DNA from: an uncultured Eggerthellaceae bacterium
Lineage (GTDB): Bacteria > Actinomycetota > Coriobacteriia > Coriobacteriales > Eggerthellaceae
Assembly: GCA_958452575.1 (NCBI GenBank)
Contig: CAUDUM010000002.1
Location: 248,001 to 312,000, forward strand
DNA length: 64,000 nucleotides
Direction: 5' to 3'
Below the pieces are notes generated by a model that did no database searches, was not told the origin of the DNA, and saw only the letters and a list, made by a program, of their open reading frames with translations. How positions within the stretch are numbered: the first letter of the stretch is position 1; every line of letters starts with the position of its first letter. The translations under genes were made by a program, and so were the position numbers. Positions 8,453-16,599 of the stretch are shown here, in pieces.

Positions 8453-8488
8453 GTTTTGCCATCCCCGCAAGCAAAGGAAGCGCTATCC

Positions 8489-9667
8489 ATGACCGAATGG
8501 CTCGTCCGTCGTTTCGTCAAAGACCACCAGGACACCGGCAACGTACAGGTGCGCACGCGCTACGGCCAGTTCGCCGGCATCGTCGGCATCATCTGCAACC
8601 TGCTTTTGTGCCTGGGCAAGGGCGTCATCGGCCTTATCGCCGGGTCGGTGTCCATCGTGGCCGACGCCGTGAACAACCTCTCCGACGCGGCAAGCAACAT
8701 CATCAGTCTTTTGGGATTCAAGCTGGCCAGCAAACCCGCCGACCCCGAGCATCCCTACGGCCACGGCCGCTACGAGTACCTGTCGGGGCTTGCCGTGGCG
8801 ATCCTCATCGTGTTCATCGGGTGGGAGCTGCTCAGGTCCTCCTACGACAAGATCGTCAACCCCTCGCCCACCGAGTTCAACGCCGCCGTGGTGTGCGTGC
8901 TGGTGCTGTCCATCCTGGTGAAGCTGTGGATGATGGTGTTCAACCGCACGCTCGGTCGGCGCATCAACTCCACGACGCTGGAGGCCACGGCGGTCGACTC
9001 GCGCAACGACGTCATCTCGACGGGCGTGGTGCTGCTGTGCGCCGTGGCGTCGCACTTCACCGGCGTCGACCTGGACGGCTGGGTGGGCCTTGCCGTGGGC
9101 GCCTTCATCGTGTGGAGCGGCATCCAGCTCGTCCGCGACACCGTCGATCCGCTGCTCGGCCGCGTGCCCGACCCCGAGCTCGTCAAGCACATCCACGACA
9201 AGATCATGTCTTATCCGGGCGTGCTGGGCACCCACGACCTGATGGTGCACGACTACGGGCCCGGCCGCCAGTTCGCCAGCGCCCATGTCGAGATGCCCGT
9301 CGAGGCCGACCCCATGGAAAGCCACGACCTCATCGACAACATCGAGCAGGATTTCAAAAACGACGACGGGCTCATCGTCACGCTGCACTACGACCCCATC
9401 GTCACCGACGACCCCGAGGTCAACGACATGCGCAACTGGATCGACGCGCAGGTGAAGACGATCGATGCGCGTCTGTCCATCCACGATCTGCGCACCGTGC
9501 CCGGGCCGACGCATGTCAACGTGCTGTTCGACTGCGTGAAGCCCGCCGATTCGCCGCTTTCCGACGACGATCTGCGCGATCGCGTGGGCAAACTGGTGGT
9601 CGCGCGGTATCCTAAGGCGATCTGCAAGATCACCATCGACCAAAGCTACGTGAGCTCGCAGCAGTGA
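8489..9667 (+). CDS. cation diffusion facilitator metal exporter
   Basis: Membrane divalent-metal/proton antiporter of the CDF family, 392 residues, starting at ATG 8489 behind AAAGGAAG. Six transmembrane helices occupy about residues 25-205. Family metal-site signatures are seen in helix 2 (VADAVNNLSDAASNI), in the following loop (HPYGHGRYEYLS) and in helix 5 (AVDSRNDVIST). The cytosolic C-terminal half (HDLMVHDYGPGRQFASAHVE and beyond) is longer than the usual CDF dimerisation domain. Zn, Mn, Co or Fe export is likely, but the metal cannot be assigned. The stop codon forms part of the palindrome at 9665-9693. Confidence 0.9.
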   Translation: MTEWLVRRFVKDHQDTGNVQVRTRYGQFAGIVGIICNLLLCLGKGVIGLIAGSVSIVADAVNNLSDAASNIISLLGFKLASKPADPEHPYGHGRYEYLSGLAVAILIVFIGWELLRSSYDKIVNPSPTEFNAAVVCVLVLSILVKLWMMVFNRTLGRRINSTTLEATAVDSRNDVISTGVVLLCAVASHFTGVDLDGWVGLAVGAFIVWSGIQLVRDTVDPLLGRVPDPELVKHIHDKIMSYPGVLGTHDLMVHDYGPGRQFASAHVEMPVEADPMESHDLIDNIEQDFKNDDGLIVTLHYDPIVTDDPEVNDMRNWIDAQVKTIDARLSIHDLRTVPGPTHVNVLFDCVKPADSPLSDDDLRDRVGKLVVARYPKAICKITIDQSYVSSQQ

Positions 9668-9693
9668 GAAAAAGGGACCGCCGCTTTTTCTCA
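9665..9693. repeat. GAGAAAAAG palindrome, copy 1
   Basis: TGAGAAAAAG at 9665-9674 with its inverse CTTTTTCTCA at 9684-9693; the TGA is also the stop codon of the cation efflux gene. On the plus strand the second arm supplies a T-run, so it can serve as an intrinsic terminator. One of a family of similar palindromes in this window. Confidence 0.75.
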
Positions 9694-9716
9694 TTCTGGA
9701 ACGCAAGGAGACCTGC

Positions 9717-10748
9717 ATGACCGAGCCCTTCGCACCATCCATCCCCTCCGGCCTGCCGCTGCGCTTCGCAACGGACGCGATGCGCACGCGCGCGCTGCGT
9801 TTCGCGCGGCCGAAGCCTTCGGGATGCCCGTCGTCGCCGCTGCGTTTCGCAGAGGGATATGGCGAGAGCGGCAACGGAAACGGAGGCGGTGCTGAGAGCG
9901 GCAGCGCGGAAGGCGGCGCCGGGGGCGGGGGCAGCGCCGGGGGCGGGGGCGGACGCGGTAACGCGCCCCAGCGCACCGTCATCGACGAGGACCAGCTCAA
10001 ACGCATGATGCGTCAAAACGACGGCTTCTTGCGTCGCAACAGCCACCAGCTGGTCACGCTCATCCTCATCGCCGTCACCTGCGTCGTCTATCTGGTCGAA
10101 GTCGTGCTGTCGGGGATGCGCCTCGAAGCCGACACCCAGGTCCTCATCGACATGGGCGCGATGATCCCGATCCTGGTGCAGGGTCCGGCCGACCTGTGGC
10201 GGTTCGTGGCACCGATGTTCCTGCACATGGATCTGATGCACCTGCTGTTCAACATGGTGGCGCTCTATAGCGTCGGCATGACGCTCGAGCGTATCCTGGG
10301 CAGGGGCGGATTCTTGGCGCTGTACTTTGTGGGCGGCATCACCGGCAACGTTGCGTCGTACGCGTGGGGGCTGTTCGCCGAAGGCGGCTTGACCGTGTCG
10401 GCCGGCGCCTCGACCAGCGTGTTCGGCCTGTTCGTGGCCGTGGCGCTGCTGGCGGTGCTAGCACGCGGCAACCGCCGTTACCTTGCCGCCTACAGCAAGG
10501 GCATGCTCGCCGTCATCCTGATCAACGTGGCGTACAGCCTGCTGGTGCCCGGCATCTCCATCAGCGGGCACCTCGGCGGCGCGATCGGCGGCGCGATCGC
10601 GATGCTGATGATCCCCAGCAAGAACCTGCGCACGCCCAAGCCGCTATGCGCGGTGGTCGCAGTGCTGTGGATCGCCGGCATGGCCGCCGCCATCTGGTGG
10701 GGCCTGGGCGAGGTCGGCGGCGTCGCGGCCAACCTGCTGGCGGGATAA
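9717..10748 (+). CDS. rhomboid-family intramembrane serine protease
   Basis: Membrane protease of the rhomboid family, 343 residues; ATG 9717 follows AAGGAG. Residues 1-105 are cytosolic and unusual: three LRFA motifs and a long Gly/Ser-rich linker. Six or more helices follow. The family's HLLFN motif is at 175-179, the catalytic Ser lies in GAST (Ser232), and the catalytic His in SGHLGG (His285), matching the GxSx/H dyad. The spacing and fold suggest an active protease; substrates are unknown. No terminator is seen between it and the palindrome array of the 10803-11275 repeat. Confidence 0.85.
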   Translation: MTEPFAPSIPSGLPLRFATDAMRTRALRFARPKPSGCPSSPLRFAEGYGESGNGNGGGAESGSAEGGAGGGGSAGGGGGRGNAPQRTVIDEDQLKRMMRQNDGFLRRNSHQLVTLILIAVTCVVYLVEVVLSGMRLEADTQVLIDMGAMIPILVQGPADLWRFVAPMFLHMDLMHLLFNMVALYSVGMTLERILGRGGFLALYFVGGITGNVASYAWGLFAEGGLTVSAGASTSVFGLFVAVALLAVLARGNRRYLAAYSKGMLAVILINVAYSLLVPGISISGHLGGAIGGAIAMLMIPSKNLRTPKPLCAVVAVLWIAGMAAAIWWGLGEVGGVAANLLAG

Positions 10749-10802
10749 GAGCCGTCGCGGCCAACCTGCCGACGACGCGACCGCCCATGCCGAAGATCTC
10801 CG

Positions 10803-11275
10803 CAACGCGAAAAAGGGCCGGTCGCTTTTCGCTAAAGCTTTTCGCTAAAGCCTTTCCCAAAAGCTTTTCCCAAAAGCCTTTCCCAGACTGGAAATCAGCA
10901 CCGGCCTCCAGTTTCAAACGATCTCCAAGCCGGCGAAAAGTACCGGTCTCCGGTTTCACCTGCTCTCGAAAGTGGAAACCGGTACTCGTCACCGTTTTCA
11001 CGCGCGCAAAAACGACAAACAGGTGCTTTCCGCCGGTTTGAGAGGCTGTTTTCGACCTTCAAACCGGCAGAAAGCACCTGTTTGCTCCAAATTGCCCGTT
11101 CAAACTGGAGAAAAGTACTTTTCTCCAGTTTCGCAGGCAACTCGCAAGCTTCCCAAACGGGAAACGAGTACCTGTTTCCAGTTTGGGAAGCAAAGCGCGC
11201 TTGCGGCACCTGCTGAAAGCGGTCCGCCCTGATCCTCCCTTAGAACTCCGCGTTGCCCACGGTGCGGGGGTGCGG
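10803..11275. repeat. long direct repeat, left copy, carrying asnS 3' end
   Basis: 473 bp that match 18023-18482 apparently base for base, except for one extra 13-bp unit (TTTTCGCTAAAGC duplicated near 10835). Its right end (11240-11275) is a copy of the last 36 nt of asnS including the stop codon, but here no asnS precedes it. The rest is a run of palindromes. The two copies bound the kinase-regulator-DmsABC module. Long reading frames through it are not taken as genes. Confidence 0.9.
10885..11190. repeat. array of six imperfect palindromes
   Basis: Successive inverted repeats of about 30-70 bp, each built from AAACYGG half-sites around a GTAC- or GTGC-like centre: 10885-10914, about 10925-10955, about 10968-11002, 11016-11084 (26-bp arms with one mismatch), 11102-11131 (a perfect 30-bp palindrome centred on AGTACT) and 11149-11190. 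The same array recurs in the second direct repeat. No spacer-repeat regularity, so not a CRISPR. Confidence 0.75.
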
Positions 11276-11311
11276 AAGGTGACAAAGGGACGCATCTTTC
11301 CTTAGTCGACC

Positions 11312-12499
11312 CTATTTCGCAAGCGCCTTGGTCGCTGCGATCGCGACCAGCGTCACGGCGATCGCGCAGCCGATGGGCAGAAGGATGCTCGCCCATTCGA
11401 CGACCGAGGGTAGGTACGCCTGCGTCATCGCGAACGCGTCGCCCATCGTCGCGTATTGGCCGGTCGACATGGGGTACGCCCATTCAGGCGAAGGCTGGTT
11501 GGAGAGCCCCGCGAACAGCGTGGGCGCGGCGAACGCCGGATACAACAGCATCAGGCGATGAGCGAACATGCCGACGATCGCAAGGGCAGACGCCGCGCCG
11601 AACTCGGCCGCCCCCGCCTTGCCGCCGCGTGTCAGGAGCAAAACGGCTGTGATGATCGGAAGCCCCAGTTCAATCGCGTAAAGCGGCGCGTACGTCGCGA
11701 TCACGTCCAGCGTCGCCCGGCTTGCCGCCGTTCCCTCGATGGCGAGCATCCCCAGCTCCGCCAGCGCCAAGGCCACATGCACGACGATCGCGACAGCCAG
11801 CAGCTTGCCGAGGGAGCGGGCCGCCCTCAACGAATCGACGCCCGCATCCACGAATCCGCCGTGACCCGAAACGGCTGCCATCGCCAGCACGAGCGCGAAT
11901 CCGCACACGATCGCCACCATCAAAAAATCGACGGGCACGATAACGCTATGCCACCAAACGCGAGCGCTGAGCAGCGCAAACAGCATGCCCTCGATGATCT
12001 GCAAGACCACGGCGGCGACAGCGCCGACGATCATCCACGCACGCGCCGACTTCCATGAACGAGCCAACGCGACCAAGCCCACCACCGACGAGACGATGAA
12101 GAATGTCAGTGCCATCATGTCCCACGCCAGAGGCGAGACGACATTCAAGTGCAGCAGCATCGCCAAGATGTTCTCCGGCGATCCCAGGTCGGCGATGATC
12201 GCAACCGATGCGCCGATGGCGCCGCCCAACCCCACCGCCTGGGCAGGCAGGGCAAACCGCTGCAGCTCGGGACGCTTCGAAAGAACGATGTAGCTGGCAG
12301 CCAACTGACCTCCCGCGCCGAAACCCACGCAGAAGGCGAACATGCAGATGAGCAGACCCCAGCAGAACACGTTGCCCATGTTGGTGGTGGCGAGCAGCCC
12401 CGTCGTAAGCTGAGCGACCCACGCCGCAAGACCCGCTGCCATGATGATGAGCGCGACGACGAGCGCGCCCAGTTGCTTTTTGGACATCAGCTTCTTCAT
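11312..12499 (-). CDS. NrfD/DmsC-type membrane anchor subunit
   Basis: Integral membrane quinol-linked subunit of the molybdoenzyme complex with 12502-13242 and 13239-15836; 395 residues. About nine to ten hydrophobic helices. The early segment (TNMGNVFCWGLLICMFAFCV then GFGAGGQ) resembles the first helices of NrfD/PsrC-like anchors, which pass electrons from the quinol pool to the iron-sulfur subunit. ATG 12499 follows GGTGAGTG; a GTG at 12505 that overlaps the dmsB stop is the alternative. Last gene of its operon; its end lies 36 nt from the left direct repeat. Confidence 0.8.
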   Translation of the reverse strand: MKKLMSKKQLGALVVALIIMAAGLAAWVAQLTTGLLATTNMGNVFCWGLLICMFAFCVGFGAGGQLAASYIVLSKRPELQRFALPAQAVGLGGAIGASVAIIADLGSPENILAMLLHLNVVSPLAWDMMALTFFIVSSVVGLVALARSWKSARAWMIVGAVAAVVLQIIEGMLFALLSARVWWHSVIVPVDFLMVAIVCGFALVLAMAAVSGHGGFVDAGVDSLRAARSLGKLLAVAIVVHVALALAELGMLAIEGTAASRATLDVIATYAPLYAIELGLPIITAVLLLTRGGKAGAAEFGAASALAIVGMFAHRLMLLYPAFAAPTLFAGLSNQPSPEWAYPMSTGQYATMGDAFAMTQAYLPSVVEWASILLPIGCAIAVTLVAIAATKALAK

Positions 12500-12501
12500 G
12501 A

Positions 12502-13242
12502 TCACTCACCGTCCGTTCCCATCGCGGTTCCCGCACCCGCCGCATCGAGCAGTGCAGATGCGTCCTCGATTCCACGTGTCGATTTGAGATAGAGCACTTT
12601 CGGATGCGTGCCATGCTCCTCGCCCAGCACGAAGGTTTCTCGGCCTTCCAAGTAGTGCGAGATCTCGGAATCCGGATCGTCCAAGTCGCCGAAGATGCGC
12701 GCATTGCCAGGGCAGCCCGCGCAGCACGCCGGCTCGATGCCCTGGCTGGTGTACTGCACGCAAAACGTGCATTTCTCCACCACGCCCTCAGGACGCTGAG
12801 GCGTGTACACCAGCCGTCCATCCTGACGGTATTCGGCAGGATATCCGTAGGAATACGTCGCACCGTCCGTGCCTGGCAACGGCTCCGCATGACCCCAATT
12901 GAACTGGCGCACGCCGTAGGGGCATGCCGTCATGCAGTAGCGGCAACCGATGCAACGTTCGAAATCCACCAGCACCACGCCATTCTCGTCGGTATAGGTG
13001 GCGCCGGTCGGGCACACGCTCTGACACGGCGCATCGTCGCAATGCTGACAGCTCACGGGAAGAAACTCCATGCGCGGCTGCCCCTCTTCGTTCAACACTG
13101 ATGTGCCGTACTCGGGCGCACCTGGCACGAATACGCGGTTCCACCAGATACCCTCAGGCTGCGCATGATGGCCCTTGCAGATCACCGCGCAAGTTCGGCA
13201 ACCGATGCATCGATCCAGGTCAACCACCATCGCATACCTCAT
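12502..13242 (-). CDS. dmsB: DmsB-like four-cluster iron-sulfur subunit
   Basis: Electron-transfer subunit, 246 residues. Four ferredoxin-type cysteine groups are visible: CIGCRTCAVIC, CQHCDDAPCQSVC, CIGCRYCMTACPYG, and CTFC ... CCAGCPGNA, the standard set for DmsB/NrfC/PsrB proteins that bind four [4Fe-4S] clusters. ATG 13242 follows GGAGGTGATCGC and overlaps the dmsA stop (ATGA), so the two are translationally coupled. It should link the NrfD-type anchor to the molybdenum subunit on the outer face of the membrane, travelling with the Tat-exported subunit since it has no signal of its own. Confidence 0.88.
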   Translation of the reverse strand: MRYAMVVDLDRCIGCRTCAVICKGHHAQPEGIWWNRVFVPGAPEYGTSVLNEEGQPRMEFLPVSCQHCDDAPCQSVCPTGATYTDENGVVLVDFERCIGCRYCMTACPYGVRQFNWGHAEPLPGTDGATYSYGYPAEYRQDGRLVYTPQRPEGVVEKCTFCVQYTSQGIEPACCAGCPGNARIFGDLDDPDSEISHYLEGRETFVLGEEHGTHPKVLYLKSTRGIEDASALLDAAGAGTAMGTDGE

Positions 13243-15836
13243 GCGATCACCTCCTCAAGCGCGCCGCCGGCTTCCAGCAGACGCACATCGCACACGCACT
13301 CGTTCCATGCCATGTTGGGAGACCACACGCTCGATACGTAGTAGATCTCGTGAATGGGATTGATCCAGGGGAAGATGAGTGAGTTGTAGCTCTCGTCCCC
13401 GGTATAGCGGCTCCACCAGCCCATGTCGAAGATCACCTGACCGGGATACATGCCCGGATCGACGACGAGCGCACCGTTAACCTTGCCTCGGCTGTTGAAG
13501 ACTTCTACCACATCGCCTTGGGACAGACCCTTCTTCTCGGCATCGTCGGGGTTCATGAACACCTTGGGAGTGTCGTTTTGCAGTTCGAGCATGAACGGGT
13601 TGTTGCAGTAGGTGGCGTGCACGCGGAACAGGCTGTTGCGCGTCAGGTATGCGAACGAGTACTTCTCGCGCGCTTCGGGGTCGGCAGCGTATTCGGTGTC
13701 CTCGAATGCCGGCTTGTAGCAGGGCAGCTGCTCGCCCATCTCGAGGAAGCGGTCTTCGTCTTTGTAGAACTCGATGCGTCCCGACTTCACGAATTTCGCC
13801 GTCGCATCGAGCGCGTTGGGACGCGAGACCGTGGGGAACGGCAAACCTTCGTGGATCTGCTCCCAAAACGGGATCTTCTTCTCGCCGGGGTTGCTGTGCG
13901 CCAGCTTGCACGGACCTGCTTTGAGATCCTCCACCGTGATGTGATCGATCGTTTCGCCGCCGTTCTCAAGCAGCGTGCGCAAAACCTCCTCAGCGGCCGC
14001 TTCCGCCTCCTCGGGCTCGAATTCAGGCCACATGTCGGCAACGGACGGGTCGATGCGGCAGGCAAGTTCCTTGCACGTCCACAGCTCGGGGCGCGCGATG
14101 CCCGGCGGGTCAACCATCGGCTGCATGATCTGCACCCACGGGTGCAGCGGGGTGATGACCAGCTCCGTCTTTTCGTACCAGCTGGCACTGGCGAAGGTCA
14201 CATCGGAATAGTCGACCGTCTTGGTGTGCTGGAACTCGAAGCAGATGACGCACTCAAGCTCGCCGGACTCCTTCGCGCTGCGCAGCCAGTTGGCGACGTT
14301 GTGCTGTTCGAACGGATTGCCCCAACCCACGACCAGGGCTTTAAATCCAGATTCGGGGAAACTCGCGCTCATCGTGTCGGTACGGCCGTTGACGGCGTAA
14401 TGGAACGGCGCGGATGCGCGCTTCGGACGCGGCGGGATGAACCACGACGCCGTGCTGAAACGCGTCTTGTATTGGCCGACATACGTGGAGATGCCGCCGC
14501 CGAGCTGGCCGATATTGCCCGTGAGCGCGGCAAGCAGCGCGCAGGCGCGCCCCTTCAGGTCCCCATGGTGCCACTGCATGGCGGAGCCTCCGAAGATGAT
14601 GTGCATGGGCTTGACCGCCGCGCATTCGCGCGCGATGCGCTGGATAGTATCGGCAGGCACGTCGGTGATGGCGCTCGCAGATTCCAGGTCGTACGCTTCC
14701 AGGCTCTCGCGCAGCAGCGTGAACGAGGTCTTCGCGGATACGGTGCCACCGCCCGCCAGCGGCACGTCGAAGGCGCCTTCCAGCGCGTACCCGTCGGTGC
14801 CGCCCAAGTGCTCGGGGTCCACCGCCACCGGAACGCCCGCCGCCGCATCCCACGCCACGTAGGTCTCGCGATAGGCGGGAACATCCAGCGCCGACAAGCC
14901 CGCCACCTGCGCGGCAAGAAGACGCTTCCCCGTCGCCGCGTCGATGAGCAACGGCAGGTCGGTGAAATTCTTGCAGAACGACTCGTCAAACAGCCCTTCG
15001 TCGATGATCACCTTGGCCGCTGCCAACGCGAACGCGGCGTCGGTATCGGGCTTGATGCGCACCCATTCGGTCGACTTCTCGGCCGTTGCCGAATAGTTGG
15101 GGTCGAAGCACACCACCTTGCCGCCCGCCTCGCGCGAGTAGTTGAGGAAATGGGAGTCGGGCAAGCGCGTGACCATCGGGTTCGAGCCGAAGATCATCGT
15201 GTAGCGCGAGTCCTCCCATTCGTAGCTTTCGAGCTCCTCGCTTTGGCATCCGAACGTCTCAGGCCAAAACATCGGCAGATCGCCGTTGAGCTCGTAGCCG
15301 CCGATGGCCGACCACCCCATCATGTTGGTCAGGCGCACCAGCGCACCCTTCTGCACGTGGCCCGTGCCCTGGACCTGCCAGATGACGCCGATCGAATCCG
15401 GACCGTACTTTTCCGCGATGTCGCGCAGCTTCTGCGCGGCGGTGTCAAGCGCGGTATCCCAGTCGGTCTCCTCCAGCTCGCCGGTCTGCTCGTTGCGAAC
15501 CAGCGGCGCCGTCAGGCGCTCGGGGCCGTGGATCATCGTGTTGATGGAGACGCCCTTGAGGCATCCGCGCGGGTTGTACCGCTTGTAGGGGTAGTCCGCC
15601 GCCTGCGAGATCATCTTGATTTGCCCGTCGTGGACGAACGCTTTCATGCCGCAGGATCCTGTGCAGTTGGGGGCGCAGGTGGTGCGCACCCACCTCCCCT
15701 CAGGCGGTGTCGATTCCGCCAGTGCCTTGGCAGCGGGGATCCCCGTCGCGGCTCCGACAGCGCCCGTGCCCAATGCAGCAAGGGCAGCGGCGGATCCCGC
15801 TTTTACGAAGGTGCGGCGCGTGATTTCGCTTCCCAT
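13239..15836 (-). CDS. dmsA: Tat-exported molybdopterin oxidoreductase, DmsA family
   Basis: Catalytic subunit of a DMSO-reductase-family respiratory enzyme, 865 residues from ATG 15836. A Tat signal (TRRTFVKAG then a hydrophobic stretch) occupies residues 6-40. The [4Fe-4S] motif follows as CAPNCTGSCG and, about 50 residues on, NPRGCLKG. Cofactor-binding stretches include FGSNPMVTRLPDSHF and CFDPNYSATAEKS, and the C-terminal domain has FMNPDDAEKKGLSQGDVVEV. Forms a complex with dmsB and the NrfD-like anchor. The electron acceptor is unknown (DMSO, TMAO, other S- or N-oxides or organic acceptors). It lies 127 bp after the response regulator gene on the same strand. Confidence 0.85.
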   Translation of the reverse strand: MGSEITRRTFVKAGSAAALAALGTGAVGAATGIPAAKALAESTPPEGRWVRTTCAPNCTGSCGMKAFVHDGQIKMISQAADYPYKRYNPRGCLKGVSINTMIHGPERLTAPLVRNEQTGELEETDWDTALDTAAQKLRDIAEKYGPDSIGVIWQVQGTGHVQKGALVRLTNMMGWSAIGGYELNGDLPMFWPETFGCQSEELESYEWEDSRYTMIFGSNPMVTRLPDSHFLNYSREAGGKVVCFDPNYSATAEKSTEWVRIKPDTDAAFALAAAKVIIDEGLFDESFCKNFTDLPLLIDAATGKRLLAAQVAGLSALDVPAYRETYVAWDAAAGVPVAVDPEHLGGTDGYALEGAFDVPLAGGGTVSAKTSFTLLRESLEAYDLESASAITDVPADTIQRIARECAAVKPMHIIFGGSAMQWHHGDLKGRACALLAALTGNIGQLGGGISTYVGQYKTRFSTASWFIPPRPKRASAPFHYAVNGRTDTMSASFPESGFKALVVGWGNPFEQHNVANWLRSAKESGELECVICFEFQHTKTVDYSDVTFASASWYEKTELVITPLHPWVQIMQPMVDPPGIARPELWTCKELACRIDPSVADMWPEFEPEEAEAAAEEVLRTLLENGGETIDHITVEDLKAGPCKLAHSNPGEKKIPFWEQIHEGLPFPTVSRPNALDATAKFVKSGRIEFYKDEDRFLEMGEQLPCYKPAFEDTEYAADPEAREKYSFAYLTRNSLFRVHATYCNNPFMLELQNDTPKVFMNPDDAEKKGLSQGDVVEVFNSRGKVNGALVVDPGMYPGQVIFDMGWWSRYTGDESYNSLIFPWINPIHEIYYVSSVWSPNMAWNECVCDVRLLEAGGALEEVIA

Positions 15837-15963
15837 GATTTCGCCTCTCCCTCTTATCCCTCTCGTCTTGCAAGCTAGGAACAGTGTGAAGGGAGGCCTA
15901 GGGCGCACGTAAGGGGATAATCCCTGCGCAAGGGGGAGGGAAATCCCCGTTTCCCACAAACGG

Positions 15964-16599
15964 CTATAGCTTGACCAGGCCGTGCCTGACCGCGTAGTCG
16001 AACAACTCGGGTTTGGAGCGTGCGCCGATCTTGGCCATGACCTTGGACTTTCGGCCCTCTACCGTCTTGACCGAGATGGAGAGCGCTTCGGCGATCTCGG
16101 CATTGGAGAACCCGCGCACCGCCAGAGAGACGAGCTCCGCCTCACGCGGCGACAGCGCATCGGCGGCTGGATCGACCTGGCTCACCGAATTGCGCACGAA
16201 CCCGTCCATCATGTCGTCGCACACATACGACTCGTCGTCGGCGGCGCGGCGGATGGCCTTGATCAGCTCGGCGTCGGACGAGCTTTTGAGCACATAGCCC
16301 AACGCGCCCGCCTTGAGCGCCTGCGAGAGATACTCCTGCTCATCGTGCATGCTCAGCATCACCACGCGCGTCGTCACGCCGCCGTCGCGCACGCGCTCCG
16401 CAAGCAGCAGACCGCTTTTCTCGGTACCCATCGAGATGTCGGTGAGCAAGACGTCCGGCTTCTCGCTCACGACGAGGTCAAACGCCTCCTCCGGATCGGA
16501 CGCCTCGCCCACCACCTGCAGATCCATCTGCTGCTCAATGATCATGCGGAACCCCATCCGCACCACCGAATGGTCGTCCGCCAAAACGATCCGTATCAT
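15964..16599 (-). CDS. NarL/LuxR-family response regulator
   Basis: Two-component DNA-binding regulator, 211 residues. Receiver domain 1-120 with acidic pair DD (8-9), phospho-acceptor Asp54 in LLTDISM and the conserved Lys in VLKSSSD. The LuxR-type helix-turn-helix (LSPREAELVSLAVRGFSNAE then IAEALSISVKTVEGRKSKV) ends the protein. ATG 16599 follows GGGAGG and overlaps the kinase stop (ATGA). Likely target: the DmsABC-like operon immediately downstream. Confidence 0.9.
   Translation of the reverse strand: MIRIVLADDHSVVRMGFRMIIEQQMDLQVVGEASDPEEAFDLVVSEKPDVLLTDISMGTEKSGLLLAERVRDGGVTTRVVMLSMHDEQEYLSQALKAGALGYVLKSSSDAELIKAIRRAADDESYVCDDMMDGFVRNSVSQVDPAADALSPREAELVSLAVRGFSNAEIAEALSISVKTVEGRKSKVMAKIGARSKPELFDYAVRHGLVKL

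Noticed and set aside
8397..8488. Known manganese or nickel/cobalt riboswitch in the CDF leader
   Set aside because: The leader is only about 80 nt with a single hairpin, too short and too simple for those multi-helix motifs.
10885..11190. Possible CRISPR array
   Set aside because: The repeated units are palindromes of different length without constant repeats and unique spacers, and no cas gene is present.
10895..11209. 104-codon frame on the minus strand, also present identically at 18102-18416, and an 86-codon frame on the plus strand
   Set aside because: Both lie in the palindrome array of the direct repeats. Both strands are open because the sequence is palindromic, composition is repetitive, and no ribosome site is seen.
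13518..15878. 786-codon open frame on the plus strand
   Set aside because: Antisense to dmsA. Its product is rich in Arg, Val, His and Gly with no domain, as expected opposite a GC-rich gene. The same reasoning excludes long antisense frames at 6419-8299, 30593-32065, 32269-34000 and 45241-46959.
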